In this document: one piece after another, positions 63,378-64,000 of the stretch
Position numbering within the stretch: position 1 is the stretch's first letter
Layout of the letters: every line of letters begins with the position of its first letter
Assembly: GCF_014197535.1 (NCBI RefSeq)
Contig: NZ_JACIFV010000017.1
Location: forward strand, 1 to 64,000
DNA length: 64,000 bases
Reading direction: 5' to 3'
Source of the DNA: Rhizobium aethiopicum
Lineage (GTDB): Bacteria > Pseudomonadota > Alphaproteobacteria > Rhizobiales > Rhizobiaceae
Position numbers and translations under genes: made by a program
The notes under the pieces: model-generated
Databases searched by the model: none
Told to the model about the DNA's origin: nothing
What the model saw: the letters and a program-made list of their open reading frames with translations, nothing else

Positions 63378-63834
63378 ATTTTTTCTCCTGTTAGCATGCT
63401 CAAACGATCTTTGACTGTCACACCAAAGACCCGCCTCGTAGAAACGAACAGCAAAAGCACAGGAAGCAATCTTCTGTTTCGAAAAACGTGAAATCCACCC
63501 CTAGATTCCGAAGTCCGAGACCTGTTCTTATACTGCCTGACCGAAAACCACTACCGTCTTGCTCCAGGCGATGGCCCCAGTTAGACATTGAAAAATCAAA
63601 ACTGAGGGACTTGGAAGCAGTACGATTGTAATTCACAATCAGAATTCTACTTGCATTTTCAAATACCATCGTTTGGCCGAAAGGCCAATTATTATTTGTC
63701 GTTTTTCTTGAGAAAAAATGGCTGATGAAGAATTATAGGACTTTAGGCCAAGCTTTACTCACAGCTTCCTGTGCATAAGTTCGGCATAAAACAGGTTAAG
63801 ACGCCAATAGCATGGGCTCAGGGAGTTGCCGTGA
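63378..63834. promoter_or_regulatory. Long AT-rich regulatory region upstream of rosR
   Basis: This 457-bp gap is much more AT-rich than the surrounding DNA (about 63380-63780). It contains a GNRA-type hairpin with TTGGCC, GAAA and GGCCAA at 63673-63688. The rosR upstream region of R. leguminosarum is known to be long, with several promoters, inverted repeats and a RosR box. I cannot point to the exact promoter positions. No ORF is convincing. Confidence 0.65.
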
Positions 63835-63999
63835 TCAGGCCAGCGAGCGGGAGAGACGCGTTAGCAGCCGGACGACCGAGCCGTGCAGGACGAAGAGCAA
63901 AAGCGTCAGCGGCCAGAGCAGGCAGGCGAGAAGTCCGGCGAGACGATGGAACGTCAAACCGGCATGATTGGCCCAGCCCTCCAGCAGCGTGACCGCCAT
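63835..63999 (-). CDS. C-terminal end of a membrane protein (may be truncated by the window)
   Basis: Reading the minus strand from 63999 gives MAVTLLEGWANHAGLTFHRL and a hydrophobic helix (LLACLLWPLTLLLFVLHG), ending in VVRLLTRLSRSLA and stop at 63835. The frame may continue beyond 64000, so the ATG at 63999 is not certain to be the start. It reads as a short membrane protein or the C-terminal helix of a larger one. No family recognised. Confidence 0.5.
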   Translation of the reverse strand: MAVTLLEGWANHAGLTFHRLAGLLACLLWPLTLLLFVLHGSVVRLLTRLSRSLA

Positions 64000-64000
64000 A

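Overview
The window is about 64 kb of GC-rich (roughly 60-65 % GC) alphaproteobacterial chromosome, most likely from a Rhizobium of the leguminosarum/etli group. The reasons are the cycHJKL cytochrome c maturation operon lying next to the feuPQ two-component genes (an arrangement reported for R. leguminosarum), a RosR/MucR zinc-finger regulator almost identical to R. leguminosarum RosR as I recall it, DUF families typical of Rhizobiales, and several palindromic intergenic repeats of the RIME type. The content is mainly core chromosome. The only complete mobile element seen is one IS110-family insertion.

Layout. 1-6.2 kb: a palindromic repeat, a divergent Lrp regulator/EamA exporter pair, an L,D-transpeptidase lipoprotein, ETF-ubiquinone oxidoreductase, an atypical SDR and an APH-fold kinase. 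6.4-10.9 kb: an RND efflux operon (adaptor plus pump). 11.1-16 kb: a short Hsp70, a divergent uracil-DNA glycosylase, two very small ORFs, an unknown protein with a possible HTH, and a second EamA transporter. 16.3-24.4 kb: pepN, a PAS histidine kinase, and glnE, whose stop codon overlaps that of the kinase. 24.5-28.4 kb: a histidine kinase/response regulator pair downstream of degP. 28.5-32.8 kb: cycHJKL (minus strand). 32.9-35.8 kb: a lipoprotein gene, feuQ, feuP and a probable feuN. 36-49 kb: an accessory stretch of small regulator/enzyme modules (MFS, Dabb, GH19-like lysin, TetR-DUF1348, GST-PPOX with LysR, MocR, a degenerate HtrA, VOC, SDR-TetR, YcgN-like protein). 49.3-51.5 kb: PBP1A. 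51.56-52.72 kb: the IS110 element. 53-61.6 kb: DUF1214/DUF1254 pair, DUF2336, DUF1491, a soluble MCP, a peptidoglycan-binding protein with a histidine kinase, and DUF5330. 62-64 kb: sufE, rosR with a long AT-rich leader, and the end of a membrane protein running off the edge.

The strongest unusual signal is in the IS110 element. Its 193-nt left non-coding end can be read as a bridge RNA. One segment repeats the right-end/core/left-end donor junction (11 nt, ATAGTCGCTTG). Another is the exact complement of the target core plus right flank (GGATGAG against CTCATCC). The two halves of a broken RIME repeat flank the element at a CT dinucleotide, so the ends can be placed to the base. Other points worth a second look: a RIME pair inside the cyc operon that seems to supply the Shine-Dalgarno sequence of cycL; an HtrA/PDZ protein that has lost all three catalytic residues; a uracil-DNA glycosylase lacking two of the four Fe-S cysteines; a probable feuN; and several perfect palindromic operators beside local regulators.

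Regulation and teamwork. The cyc genes are translationally coupled by 4-bp ATGA overlaps, as are the RR/HK pair downstream of degP and the RND pair. degP with the adjacent RR/HK looks like an envelope-stress module, and feuN-feuP-feuQ an osmosensing/iron-linked module. GST and PPOX form an operon divergent from a LysR regulator, and DUF1348-TetR forms an autoregulated unit with tandem operators.
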